DNA of 64,000 nt, taken from Halosolutus gelatinilyticus (GTDB lineage: Archaea > Halobacteriota > Halobacteria > Halobacteriales > Natrialbaceae). The notes under the pieces are model-generated. The model was not told the origin of the DNA. It saw nothing but the letters and a program-made list of their open reading frames with translations, and did no database searches. The translations under genes were made by a program, and so were the position numbers. Shown piece after piece: positions 24,582-33,130 of the stretch; positions within the stretch are counted from its first letter, which is position 1; each line of letters begins with the position of its first letter. Location of the stretch: positions 2,418,001 to 2,482,000 of the forward strand of contig NZ_CP095491.1 of assembly GCF_023028105.1 (NCBI RefSeq), written 5' to 3'.

Positions 24582-25781
24582 CTACTCAAAATGGCCGTTC
24601 GACGCTTGAATGCTTGTAAGACGAAAAATTTCGAGTGTGAGTAAAACAACGAATACGCCTGCTAGTAATACCATCGTCGTCAGTAGTCCGAGGTGGGTAC
24701 TGGTTACTGCGAGAATTAGTACGATACCAACACCAACGAACCTTGTTGCAATCGTTGACCGGGGAAGGGCATGGAGGCCCGCCCACTGAATAATCGTTAC
24801 TGTGGCGAGAAATCCAGCGATACTCCCGAAGAGAATAAGTCGGCTAGCACCCTCAAATTCGTGACCCTCTGCACCTGCAATGATAGTGGTCTCGATACCG
24901 ATTCCGAACGCAGTGATACAGGCAAATACGGGAAGGTGCCCGTAGCCATAGAGGCTCCATCGTATGACCCCGAACCAATCGCTTCGAACGAATCGATTGA
25001 CGATATCGTTATCGGAATATGCGAAGTAGAGCCACCAAAAACTAACTGCGATCAAAAATCCCGCGATACCGATTATTGCGGGTACGGTCTGCCAATTCGT
25101 ATCGGCCGTCCCTGACGCTACGCCAAGGATTGCTTCGCCTAAGACGACGATGGTAAACAGACCGAATCGCTCGTCCATATGAGAACGTTGAGCAGGCACA
25201 TCCTCGAGTATCATGTAGACGATCGACGTCCAGGAAATTTCGATGACGAGTCCGGCCGCCCAAAGTCCGTACGTTAGTGGAGGTGGAATCGCCAAGGATA
25301 CGGCCCAAAACATAATCCCGATCATGTAACCGATCGACAGTATCGTCGCGAGCTCACGCGCTTCGGGTACTATTCGACTGACGATCAAATAGAGCCCTGT
25401 ATTCAGTAGCCGGAGTAGGATATAGAAGATAGCGAACGCTGTTGCGCCGCCATGAAGGGCATCAGAGAACGTGAACGACCAGACAATCACACCGAGCATT
25501 ACAGTGATCGAGGCAAGCGGATAAATCACGTCGTTCTGGTCAAAAACATCGCCATAGTAACTGTGTGCTCCCCATACCCACCAAACAGGGATGAACAGTA
25601 CTACGAATTCGACGATCCCATTGGCCGTCAAGGAGTCTGCAAGAATACGACCAAGTTCGGCAACGGCAACGACGAACACCAGATCGAAGAACAGCTCCAA
25701 CCACGTCGCGTGGCGGTCCGGAATTGGGGTCCGATCGTGAAGTGCGGGAGCAGATACCAGTTGGAGCCAGTTTTTACTCAT
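24582..25781 (-). CDS. LtrA family membrane protein
   Basis: 399 aa with the LtrA (low temperature requirement protein A) pattern: WLELFFDLVFVVAVAEL near the N-terminus, WWVWGAHSYYGDVFD, DERFGLFTIVVLGEAILGV and about 10-11 hydrophobic helices throughout. Full length for the family. The gene is clearly lower in GC than its neighbours, with relaxed codon choice, which suggests recent transfer. Function of LtrA proteins is unclear; transport or stress roles are proposed. Confidence 0.85.
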   Translation of the reverse strand: MSKNWLQLVSAPALHDRTPIPDRHATWLELFFDLVFVVAVAELGRILADSLTANGIVEFVVLFIPVWWVWGAHSYYGDVFDQNDVIYPLASITVMLGVIVWSFTFSDALHGGATAFAIFYILLRLLNTGLYLIVSRIVPEARELATILSIGYMIGIMFWAVSLAIPPPLTYGLWAAGLVIEISWTSIVYMILEDVPAQRSHMDERFGLFTIVVLGEAILGVASGTADTNWQTVPAIIGIAGFLIAVSFWWLYFAYSDNDIVNRFVRSDWFGVIRWSLYGYGHLPVFACITAFGIGIETTIIAGAEGHEFEGASRLILFGSIAGFLATVTIIQWAGLHALPRSTIATRFVGVGIVLILAVTSTHLGLLTTMVLLAGVFVVLLTLEIFRLTSIQASNGHFE

Positions 25782-26236
25782 TCTGTATTCTAGCCCGTCA
25801 TTCGTAATGTGCCTCTCTCTAGAATCAATAGAGATTTTTGTTCCGGTTTGCGTTCATTCAGTGAGTGCCTTGGCAAGATATCCGTCGATGGATTACACAT
25901 TGTGGACCACCAATCAGCACTCTGGGGGAACTTATTATTCTCTGAGGATTTCAACAAGGCCGATCGATTCAACGGAACGGGGAGCGGTCATCCGACGATT
26001 CTGGTCCCGCAACGCGTTCAGATCCCCGCGTTGTGCAGTCGTGTCTGAAAGACCGCTGCCCCGTAAACGCCATCGCGGCATCCACCTTTTTCCGTTCGGG
26101 TTCACTCACTACCCGCGGGTCGCTCCGTTCCCCGCTCATTTTCCGCGGCGCGTGGCGCCGCGCGCCGTTCGCTCACCACTCACGAAAAAATCTGGACCAA
26201 AAAAGACCGTTCGCTCGTTTCACTCGCTCACGGTCG
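25782..26236. other. Intergenic region with a duplicated purH end
   Basis: The part to about 26030 is low in GC and has no convincing gene. From 26047 it contains a copy of the last 31 bases of the purN-purH coding end, followed by GC-rich inverted repeats (CGGCGCGTGGCGCCGCGCG region, about 26142-26164), a poly-A stretch (26183-26204) and CTCGTTTCACTCGCTC-type low-complexity sequence. The same kind of tail follows the gene ending at 49683. Confidence 0.45.
26047..26077. repeat. Direct repeat copy 1 (duplicated purH 3' end)
   Basis: 31 bases beginning GAAAGACCGCTGCCCCGTAA are identical to 26249-26279, which is the coding end of the purN-purH fusion (encoding AMAFTGQRSF on the minus strand). 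The copies lie 202 bases apart. Copy 1 is not in a gene. Confidence 0.85.
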
Positions 26237-27925
26237 TTAGTCGTGACGGAAAGACCGCTGCCCCGTAAACGCCATCGCGATGCCGTGTTCGTTCGCGGCC
26301 GCGATCACGTCGTCGTCGTTGACCGAGCCACCGGGCTGGACGACCGCCTCGATACCCGCCTTCGCGGCCTCCTCGATGCCGTCGGGGAACGGGAAGAAGG
26401 CGTCGGAGGCCATGACGGCGCCGTCGGCGTCCTTGCCCTCGGCGTGCTCGTCGGCTTTCATCGCCGCGAGTCGGACCGCGTCCACGCGGGACACCTGTCC
26501 CATGCCGATGCCGACCGTTTCGGTGCCCGTCGCGAAGAGAATGCCGTTCGACTTGACGTGCTTGAGCGTCCGCCACGCGAACACCATCGACTCGAGTTCT
26601 TCGCCGGTGGGTTCGCGCTCCGTGACGACCTCGAGGTCGTCGACGTCGATCGACTGCAGGTCGCGCTCCTGGACGAGTCGGCCGCCGACGATCGGCTTCT
26701 CGGTGAAGCGATCGGTTCGCTCTCCCAGTTCGCCCACGTCGAGCACGCGCAGATTCTTCTTCTCGCGGAGGACGTCGAGGGCGTCGTCGGTGTAACCGGG
26801 GGCGACGACGACCTCTTTGAACGAGTCGACGATCAGTTCCGCGGTCGCGGCGTCGCACTCCCGGTTGACGGCGACGATCCCGCCGAACGCGCTCATCGGA
26901 TCGGTCGAAAGCGCCTTCTCGTAGGCCTCGGCGATCGAGTCCGCCGTCGCACAGCCCGCGGGGTTGGTGTGCTTGATGACCGCCGCGGCGGGCTCGTCGA
27001 ACTCCGTGATCAGGTTCAGCGCGCCGTCGGCGTCGTTGTAGTTGTTGTACGACAGCGCCTTCGCGCCCTCGTTCAACTGGTCGGCGTGGACGACGCTGGC
27101 CTCGTCGCAGGTGTAGTCGGCGTAGACCGCGGCGTCCTGGTGGGGGTTCTCCCCGTAGCGGAGGGTGTCGATCCGATCGCTCGAGACGAGTCGGCGGGCC
27201 GGAAGGCCGCCTCGCGGCTTCGCCGCTCGACCATCCGAGGCGCGTGGCGCCTCGCTGTCGTCGTGGTCGTCATCCTCGGTACTCGCGACGTCCGCGTCGA
27301 CGGTCACCTCGCCCGCCTCGCGATCGACGCCGACGGCGCCCTCGGCGAACCACTTTACCGCTCGTGGATACGCGCGGAACTCGCCCTCGTAGAGGACGCG
27401 CTCTTTGAGCGCCTCCGCGTCGTCACCCTCGTAGACCGGGATCGGTTCCTGGGTGACGATCGGGCCGACGTCGACTTCCGACTCGACGACCTCGCCCTCC
27501 TCGTCGGTCGCGTCGGTGACGACGTGGACCGTACAGCCCGTGACCGAGACGCCCGCCGCGAGGGCGTCGCCCCAGGCGTCCATGCCGGGGAACGACGGCA
27601 GCAGCGACGGGTGGACGTTCAGCGTCGTCGGCTGGACGTCGAGGAACGCGTCCGAGAGGATGCGCATGTAGCCGTCCAGACAGACCAGGTCGTACGCGTA
27701 GTCATCGAGCGCCGCGTTGACGGCCTCCTCGTGCTCGCGGCGGCTCATGTCCTCCCCCAGCGGGACGACCTCGGTGGGAATACCTCGCTCGGCGGCGGCC
27801 TCCAGCACCGGCGCGTCCCCGCTGTTCGTCAGCACGACGGCGAGTTCCGCCCCGCCCGGCGCTCGATCGGCGATGTTCAACAGGTTGCGCCCTCGGTTGC
27901 CGGCCATCCCGGCGATTCGCGTCAT
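26237..27925 (-). CDS. purH: PurN-PurH fusion: GAR formyltransferase plus AICAR formyltransferase
   Basis: 562 aa from the ATG at 27925 (MTRIAGMAGNRGRN). Residues 1 to about 207 are a PurN-type GAR transformylase with NVHPSLLPSFPGMDAW and the final VKWFAEGAV. A Asp/Ala/Arg-rich linker (about 208-246) leads to an AICAR transformylase domain (RIDTLRYGENPHQDAAVY, VIKHTNPAGCA, DPMSAFGGIVAVNRE, QPGGSVNDDDVIAAANEHG). The PurH N-terminal IMP cyclohydrolase domain is absent; archaea often use PurO for that step. The two steps are steps 3 and 9 of purine synthesis, both using 10-formyl-THF. Divergent from purB. Confidence 0.9.
   Translation of the reverse strand: MTRIAGMAGNRGRNLLNIADRAPGGAELAVVLTNSGDAPVLEAAAERGIPTEVVPLGEDMSRREHEEAVNAALDDYAYDLVCLDGYMRILSDAFLDVQPTTLNVHPSLLPSFPGMDAWGDALAAGVSVTGCTVHVVTDATDEEGEVVESEVDVGPIVTQEPIPVYEGDDAEALKERVLYEGEFRAYPRAVKWFAEGAVGVDREAGEVTVDADVASTEDDDHDDSEAPRASDGRAAKPRGGLPARRLVSSDRIDTLRYGENPHQDAAVYADYTCDEASVVHADQLNEGAKALSYNNYNDADGALNLITEFDEPAAAVIKHTNPAGCATADSIAEAYEKALSTDPMSAFGGIVAVNRECDAATAELIVDSFKEVVVAPGYTDDALDVLREKKNLRVLDVGELGERTDRFTEKPIVGGRLVQERDLQSIDVDDLEVVTEREPTGEELESMVFAWRTLKHVKSNGILFATGTETVGIGMGQVSRVDAVRLAAMKADEHAEGKDADGAVMASDAFFPFPDGIEEAAKAGIEAVVQPGGSVNDDDVIAAANEHGIAMAFTGQRSFRHD
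26249..26279. repeat. Direct repeat copy 2 (inside the purN-purH gene)
   Basis: Partner of 26047-26077, lying in the last codons of the purN-purH fusion. The non-coding copy is probably the derived one, left by a local duplication or an insertion event. Confidence 0.8.
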
Positions 27926-27979
27926 GCGCGGATAGCCGCCCGCAAAGGGGAAAGTGGTTGCGGTCTCGACCGCCGATAT

Positions 27980-27995
27980 ATACACGTACGTGTAT
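27980..27995. promoter_or_regulatory. Candidate purine operator at purN-purH
   Basis: ATACACGTACGTGTAT is a perfect 16-bp palindrome. It lies 55-70 bases upstream of the purN-purH ATG, and on the minus strand it runs directly into TATATAT, so it overlaps the probable BRE/TATA region. It matches the purS site (6105-6120) at 14 of 16 positions. It sits about 100 bases upstream of purB (28094), so it could serve both divergent genes. Confidence 0.55.
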
Positions 27996-28093
27996 CAATT
28001 TGGCGATATTCTCGACCACGACCGTAGAAATATGCACGCTCGTGGCTCGGTCTTTCGATAACCCTTTTGCGCCCCGCTGGAAAGAGTCGCACA

Positions 28094-29479
28094 ATGACCG
28101 AAACTGACGCCCTGTACGCCGTCTCGCCGCTAGACGGCCGCTACGCCGGCCGGACCGCGCCGCTGTCGCCGTACGCGAGCGAGGCTGCACTCATGCGCGC
28201 CCGCGTCCGCGTCGAAGTCGAGTACCTGATCGCCCTCGCGGATCTCGACGCGACGCCGCTTGCGATCGATATCGACGAACGCGAAGCCTTGCGCGGGTTG
28301 TACAAGCACTTCGCCGAGGAGGATGCCCGGCTGATAAAGAAACTGGAGACGGAGGGTCACGCCGGCTTCGACGCGACGAACCACGATGTCAAGGCCGTCG
28401 AGTACTTCGTCCGCCACCGGCTTTCCGAGGACAGTGACGCCTCGGCGTGGATCCACTTCGGACTGACCAGCGAGGACGTGAACAACCTCGCCCACCGGCT
28501 GCTCGTCCGCGACGCCGTAGACGAGGTACTCCTCCCGAAACTGTACGAGGTGCGGAAGTCCCTCGCCGACATGGCCCGCGACCACCGCGATCTCCCGATG
28601 CTCGCGCGAACGCACGGCCAACCCGCCACGCCGACGACGTTCGGCAAGGAGATGGCCGTCTACGCCGCGCGCCTCGGTCGCGCGACCGGACGCATTCGGC
28701 GGGCGACGGACGGTCTCCGCGGCAAACTCGGCGGTGCCTCCGGGACCTACGCCGCCCACGTCGCGGCCTACCCGGACGTCGACTGGCGGGCCTTCGCCGA
28801 GGACTTCGTCACCGGATTGGGCCTCGCGTTCGAGCCGCTCACGACGCAGGTCAACCCCTGCGACGACCTCGCGGCCCTGTTCGACGCGTTCCGCGGAGCC
28901 AACGACGTCCTGCTCGACCTCGACCTCGACGTGTGGCTCTACGTCTCCGATCGCTACCTCGGCCAGGAGGCCGTCGAGGGCGAAACGGGCTCGTCGACGA
29001 TGCCCCACAAGGTCAACCCGATCGACTTCGAGAACAGCGAGGGGAACCTCTCGAAGGCCAACTCCGATCTGACCTTCCTCGCCGACTACGTCACGACCTC
29101 GCGGCTCCAGCGCGACCTCTCGGATTCGACCGTCAAGCGCAACATCGGCGCGGCGTTCGCCCACTGCTTGATCGGCTACGGGAAGACCGCCACCGGCCTC
29201 GAGAAGGTCGTCCCGACCGAGGCGGTCATGCGCGAGGAACTCGAAAACACGCCCGAGATCATCGGCGAAGCCGTCCAGACTATCCTCCGACGCGAGGGCC
29301 AAGAAGACGCCTACGAGCGCGTCAAGGCCGTCACCCGCGGCCGGGAGGTTACGATCGAGGACTTTCGATCGATGTTCGACGAACTCGACGTCGACGAGGA
29401 CGTCCGCGAGGAACTGCACGCGCTCACGCCGACCGGATATACCGGCGTCGCGAGCGAGCTGGTCGACGATCTCACGTAA
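28094..29479 (+). CDS. purB: Adenylosuccinate lyase PurB
   Basis: 461 aa from the ATG at 28094. It cleaves SAICAR to AICAR and adenylosuccinate to AMP with release of fumarate. Fumarase/aspartase superfamily signatures are visible: ARTHGQPATPTTFGKEM, the flexible catalytic loop GSSTMPHKVNPIDFENSEGN, and DLSDSTVKRNIG. Length is typical. An in-frame ATG at 28067 lies further upstream. Divergent from the purN-purH fusion, sharing a 168-base promoter region. Confidence 0.93.
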   Translation: MTETDALYAVSPLDGRYAGRTAPLSPYASEAALMRARVRVEVEYLIALADLDATPLAIDIDEREALRGLYKHFAEEDARLIKKLETEGHAGFDATNHDVKAVEYFVRHRLSEDSDASAWIHFGLTSEDVNNLAHRLLVRDAVDEVLLPKLYEVRKSLADMARDHRDLPMLARTHGQPATPTTFGKEMAVYAARLGRATGRIRRATDGLRGKLGGASGTYAAHVAAYPDVDWRAFAEDFVTGLGLAFEPLTTQVNPCDDLAALFDAFRGANDVLLDLDLDVWLYVSDRYLGQEAVEGETGSSTMPHKVNPIDFENSEGNLSKANSDLTFLADYVTTSRLQRDLSDSTVKRNIGAAFAHCLIGYGKTATGLEKVVPTEAVMREELENTPEIIGEAVQTILRREGQEDAYERVKAVTRGREVTIEDFRSMFDELDVDEDVREELHALTPTGYTGVASELVDDLT

Positions 29480-29631
29480 GCGCGATCCGTCTTCCTCCGG
29501 TATTCGTGGACAGTCCGGTCTCCGCGTCGTCCGCTTCCGGTCCCCTCGTGTACTTCGATCGAAAAAACGAAGCTGCTGTTATCCGGATAACACCAATATT
29601 ATTATATTATCATCTCGCTTTACTCGAATCG

Positions 29632-29790
29632 ATGGCCGCAAAAACGAGGGCGGCGGCTCGCTGCGAGACGTGCGGTCGCGCGTTCGCCGTTTGGCAAACG
29701 TCTGATGGGCGGATCATCCCGATCGGGAACGTGGCGGGATGTCCCTGCGGCGAAGGGAATTTTCAGTTGCTGGCGTCGAACGCCGCATAA
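29632..29790 (+). CDS. Small zinc-finger-like protein (52 aa)
   Basis: The ATG at 29632 opens a 52-residue frame with CETCGRAFAVWQTSDG, then GCPCGEGNFQLL. Two Cys pairs 21 residues apart would hold one zinc. The N-terminus is basic (MAAKTRAAAR), unlike most haloarchaeal proteins. An AT-rich TATTATTATATTATC block (about 29598-29612) supplies a strong TATA 20-30 bases upstream. No function known; similar in plan to the small genes at 2493 and 7982. Confidence 0.6.
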   Translation: MAAKTRAAARCETCGRAFAVWQTSDGRIIPIGNVAGCPCGEGNFQLLASNAA

Positions 29791-29831
29791 CTCGCCGCCC
29801 CACTTTTCCGCGTTCACGCCGTACCCCGGAT

Positions 29832-30617
29832 ATGTCCGCGACGCAGGAAGCGGTCCTCGCGATGGAAGCGCTGGGATTGACGGAGTACGAGGCGCGGTGC
29901 TTCGTCGCGCTGACTCGGATATCGAACGGGACGGCGAAGGAAGTCGGCCAGGTTGCGGATATTCCTCGATCGCGGGTGTACGACACGATCGAAGGGCTCG
30001 AACGAAGGGGGCTCGTCGAGATCCAGCAATCCGATCCGCGGGAGTTCAAAGCCGTACCGATCGAGATGGCAGTACGCCGGATCCGCGAGGACTACGATTC
30101 TCGGATAAACGCCGCGGAAAACGCGTTACAACAGGTGGAAGAGCCGGAAACCGATGACGACGAGGGGATGTGGGCGATCACCCAGCCGGACCACGTAACC
30201 GAGCGCATCGAACTCTTTCTGGACGCCGCCGAAGACGAGATTCATTACGTCATCGTGACCGAGGAGGTGGTCGAACGATCGATCCTTACACACCTCGACC
30301 AGGCTGCTAATCGAGGCGTCGAGGTCGTCGTCGAAGTTTCGACCGACGATCTCGGAGAGCGCCTTCGCGAAGCGGTACCCGACGCGGACGTCGTCGTGGC
30401 GAGCGACCTGGAAACGACGAATCCGGTGTACGGGGAGTGGCCCGGCCAACTGCTCATGGTCGACAATCGATCGGTCGTCGCAGCGGGCATCGAAGAGACG
30501 GATCTGCCCGACGTAACCCAGGAACTCGCGGTCTGGACGTACGGACGCGACCACGGATTTGCCGTCTGGATACGCGAGCTATTGAACGATCGTCACGAGA
30601 AACTGTCAGCGCAATAA
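29832..30617 (+). CDS. TrmB-family transcriptional regulator
   Basis: 261 aa from the ATG at 29832 (MSATQEAVLAME). The N-terminal TrmB winged helix (GLTEYEARCFVALTRI, TAKEVGQVADIPRSRVYDTIEGLERRGLV) is standard. The C-terminal part carries the phospholipase-D-like sensor fold used by many TrmB members (LDAAEDEIHYVIVTEEVVE, VVAAGIEETDLPDVTQELAVWTYG). TrmB proteins control sugar or other metabolic genes in archaea. The gene lies 41 bases behind the microprotein gene. The ligand is unknown. Confidence 0.85.
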   Translation: MSATQEAVLAMEALGLTEYEARCFVALTRISNGTAKEVGQVADIPRSRVYDTIEGLERRGLVEIQQSDPREFKAVPIEMAVRRIREDYDSRINAAENALQQVEEPETDDDEGMWAITQPDHVTERIELFLDAAEDEIHYVIVTEEVVERSILTHLDQAANRGVEVVVEVSTDDLGERLREAVPDADVVVASDLETTNPVYGEWPGQLLMVDNRSVVAAGIEETDLPDVTQELAVWTYGRDHGFAVWIRELLNDRHEKLSAQ

Positions 30618-30745
30618 AACCCTCGTACGCGCCGCTTCGATCGGCGTCCGAACGGGGAATCGCTCGTCCGCATCGAGCGACGAGTCCCGTCCGCAACCCC
30701 CGTCCAGAACCGCACAGCAACCCAGGTCGTCGCGACTCGGACCGG

Positions 30746-31147
30746 CTACGCCTCGAAAGCTCGCACGTTCTCCGGTTCGATCGAGATGATGACCCGCTCC
30801 GTCTGGATCGGGTTCGGGTACTCGTCTTCGCCCATGTACCGCTTGGCCAGTTCGTCGATGTGTTCGCGGGCGTTCTCTGTCGTGATCTCGTCGACCTCGC
30901 CCGTCACGGAGAGCATTCGATACGGATTGTCGGGATCGACCATGCTCACTGCGACCCGCGAATCGTTGCGAGCGTTCTTCTCCTTGCGCCGATCGCGTTC
31001 GGTGTTGACGAGCAGCCGATCGGCGTCGGCGTCGTAGTCGATCCACACCGGCGTCACGTGGGGCGCACCGTTCGGCAACAGGGTGGAGATGTGCGCGAAC
31101 GTCTGCTTTTCGAACAGGTTCTGGAAGTCGTCCGGGATCGATGCCAT
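30746..31147 (-). CDS. PPOX-class flavin/F420-binding protein
   Basis: 133 aa. The split-barrel pattern FAHISTLLPNGAPHVTPVWIDYDADADRLLVNTERDRRK belongs to the pyridoxamine 5'-phosphate oxidase-like family, of which small archaeal and actinobacterial members bind F420 or FMN. The 'KEKNARNDSRVAVSMVDPDNPYRMLSVTG' stretch is typical. The reaction and substrate are unknown. The gene ends near the TrmB gene end (convergent). Confidence 0.8.
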   Translation of the reverse strand: MASIPDDFQNLFEKQTFAHISTLLPNGAPHVTPVWIDYDADADRLLVNTERDRRKEKNARNDSRVAVSMVDPDNPYRMLSVTGEVDEITTENAREHIDELAKRYMGEDEYPNPIQTERVIISIEPENVRAFEA

Positions 31148-31336
31148 ACCTGAACTGAACCATCGCGGTACTAATTCGCGTGCCCTTACGTTGCAACTTG
31201 CGAGAACGGCGGGTTCCGGCCCGATCGGAACCGCGGACCGGCGTCGTCCCGGGAAGCGCGGTGATCGGCGGTGCAGCGGGCGCCAACCGAATCCGGAGAC
31301 CTATCACTTATCACTTATCCTGACTGAGAGGCGAGC

Positions 31337-32614
31337 ATGACGGTCCCGCGACTCGTCCACGTCGCCGACCTCGAGACGATCTACGACGACCCGGAACGGG
31401 TTGGCCGATTGGCCGGCGCGGTGCGCGCGCGGCGCGACGATCGGACGCTCGTCGTCGGCGCCGGCGACACGACGGCGCTGGGTGCGCTCGCGTTCGTCAG
31501 CGAGGAGGGCCGCGAACTCGCCCGGCCGCTGTACGAGACGATCGATCCCGACGCCGACGTCCTCGGGAACCACGAGTTCGACTACGGCGCGGATCGGGCC
31601 GCCGCGTGGGTGCGGACGACGCCGGGACGCCACCTCCTCGCGAACGTCGAGGGACTTCCGGACGGCGCGACGACGCCGAGTGCGGTTGTCGAGGTCGCTG
31701 ACGCGCGAATCGGCCTCGTCGGCGTCACCGATCCCAGAACCGCCGAGATATCCGGGATCGACCTCGACGTCGAATTCACCGATCCGGTGACGGCCGTTCG
31801 CGCGGCGAGCGATCGGCTTCGGTCCCGCGGCTGCGAGCGGGTCGTCGTCCTTTCGCACTGCGGGCCGCTCGATTCGACGATCGCTGCGGAGACCAATGCG
31901 GACATCGTCCTCGGCGGCCACGACCACGAGCGCGTCCGTGAACGGGTCGACGGCACGCTCGTCGCGCGCACCGAGGGCGGACAGGCGGGTGCGTTCCAGG
32001 TCGTCCGCCTGACCGATCCGCCCGCGGTCGAGGTGTGTGCGATCGACGACGAACCCCGCCACGAACGGATCGAATCGGCCTACCGCGAGCGCTACGACGC
32101 CACCGGACTCGCCGACGTCGTGACGACGCTGCCGGAGCCGATCGATCGCGCGACGACGGCGCGGACGGTCGCTCGCGCGTACCGGGAGCGTGGAACTGCC
32201 GCCGTCGGTCTCGTGGCTCGAGGGTCCGTCCGCGACGGGCTCCCCGGGGACGTCACGCGCGGAGACGTCATCGGCGTCGTTCCGTTCGGTTCCATGCTAC
32301 ACGTCCACCGCGTCGACGGTCGGACGATGGCGGCGATCGTCGATCGCGGCACGGGGCTGGACCACGAGACGGCGGGGGAGATCGTGGCCGACGGCCCGTC
32401 GCGATCGACCGACGGCGGCGCGCTCGTCGAGGGCGAGCCGATCGATCCGGACGGCTCCTACCGCGTCGGCTGTATGAGCTACCTGACGGCGGTCGACGCG
32501 ATCCCCGAACTCGATTCCGACACGCTCGTCGAGGATCGCGGGCCGCAACACGAGCACGTGCTGGCGTATCTGGAGGGTGAGGGATCGATCGCGGAGCGCT
32601 CAACCCGGCGGTAG
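31337..32614 (+). CDS. 5'-nucleotidase/metallophosphatase family protein
   Basis: 425 aa. An N-terminal metallophosphoesterase domain shows HVADLET, VVGAGDTT, the GNHEFDYG motif, VVLSHCG and GGHDHE. A C-terminal 5_nucleotid_C-type domain carries VARGSVRDGLPGDVTRGDVIGVVPFG and PDGSYRVGCMSYL. The combination is the UshA/NadN arrangement. No signal peptide is seen, so it may be cytoplasmic, in contrast to bacterial UshA. It likely hydrolyses nucleotides or sugar-nucleotides. Confidence 0.85.
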   Translation: MTVPRLVHVADLETIYDDPERVGRLAGAVRARRDDRTLVVGAGDTTALGALAFVSEEGRELARPLYETIDPDADVLGNHEFDYGADRAAAWVRTTPGRHLLANVEGLPDGATTPSAVVEVADARIGLVGVTDPRTAEISGIDLDVEFTDPVTAVRAASDRLRSRGCERVVVLSHCGPLDSTIAAETNADIVLGGHDHERVRERVDGTLVARTEGGQAGAFQVVRLTDPPAVEVCAIDDEPRHERIESAYRERYDATGLADVVTTLPEPIDRATTARTVARAYRERGTAAVGLVARGSVRDGLPGDVTRGDVIGVVPFGSMLHVHRVDGRTMAAIVDRGTGLDHETAGEIVADGPSRSTDGGALVEGEPIDPDGSYRVGCMSYLTAVDAIPELDSDTLVEDRGPQHEHVLAYLEGEGSIAERSTRR

Positions 32615-32619
32615 CTCCG

Positions 32620-33057
32620 TTACCGATCGAGGTTCCGCGTGAAGACGTGGCTCGCGCGATCCATGGCGACGCGCTCCTCGTAGAACCGGTGGGCCTCTTC
32701 GCGCTGTACCCCCGACGACAGGGCGATTTTCTCACATCCCATCCCCTCGGCCCACTCCACGAGGTGCTCGAAGAGGCGCCTTCCGTACCCCTCCGATCGG
32801 TGGTCGGCGTCGGTGATCAACTCGCATACCCACAGGTGCCGCCCGTAGTACATGTTGACCGAGACGTCGACGCCCGCGAGCGCGACGAGTTCGTCGTCCG
32901 AAAACAGGCCGAACAGCCGGTACCCGTTCTCGGTCATCCGATCGAGGTAGTCGAGGTACGCCGCCTCGTCGAGGTGCGTTCGCAACTGTCGCATCACGGG
33001 AAAGGCGCCGATCCACTCGGCTCTGGACGTCAACTCTCGAACCGTCGGCTCAGTCAT
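32620..33057 (-). CDS. GNAT-family N-acetyltransferase
   Basis: 145 aa. The acetyl-CoA binding pattern LITDADHRSEGYGRRLFEHLVEWAEGMGC (R-x-x-G-x-G) is clear and the second half ends in EAHRFYEERV. The N-terminus (MRQLRTHLDEAAYLDYLDRM) is acidic and helical as in YjbC/RimI-like members. It follows the dap operon in the same direction with a 73-base gap, so cotranscription is possible. Substrate unknown. Confidence 0.82.
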   Translation of the reverse strand: MTEPTVRELTSRAEWIGAFPVMRQLRTHLDEAAYLDYLDRMTENGYRLFGLFSDDELVALAGVDVSVNMYYGRHLWVCELITDADHRSEGYGRRLFEHLVEWAEGMGCEKIALSSGVQREEAHRFYEERVAMDRASHVFTRNLDR

Positions 33058-33130
33058 ACCTCCTCCCCCGCCGGGACGGACGATAGTGTTCTCGATCGAG
33101 GCGATCGAAACGGCGGTCGCCGGGAACGCG

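Noticed and set aside
25790-26048. Short frames on both strands before the purH end
   Set aside because: They overlap each other in low-GC sequence, have no motif, and no start signal. Treated as intergenic.
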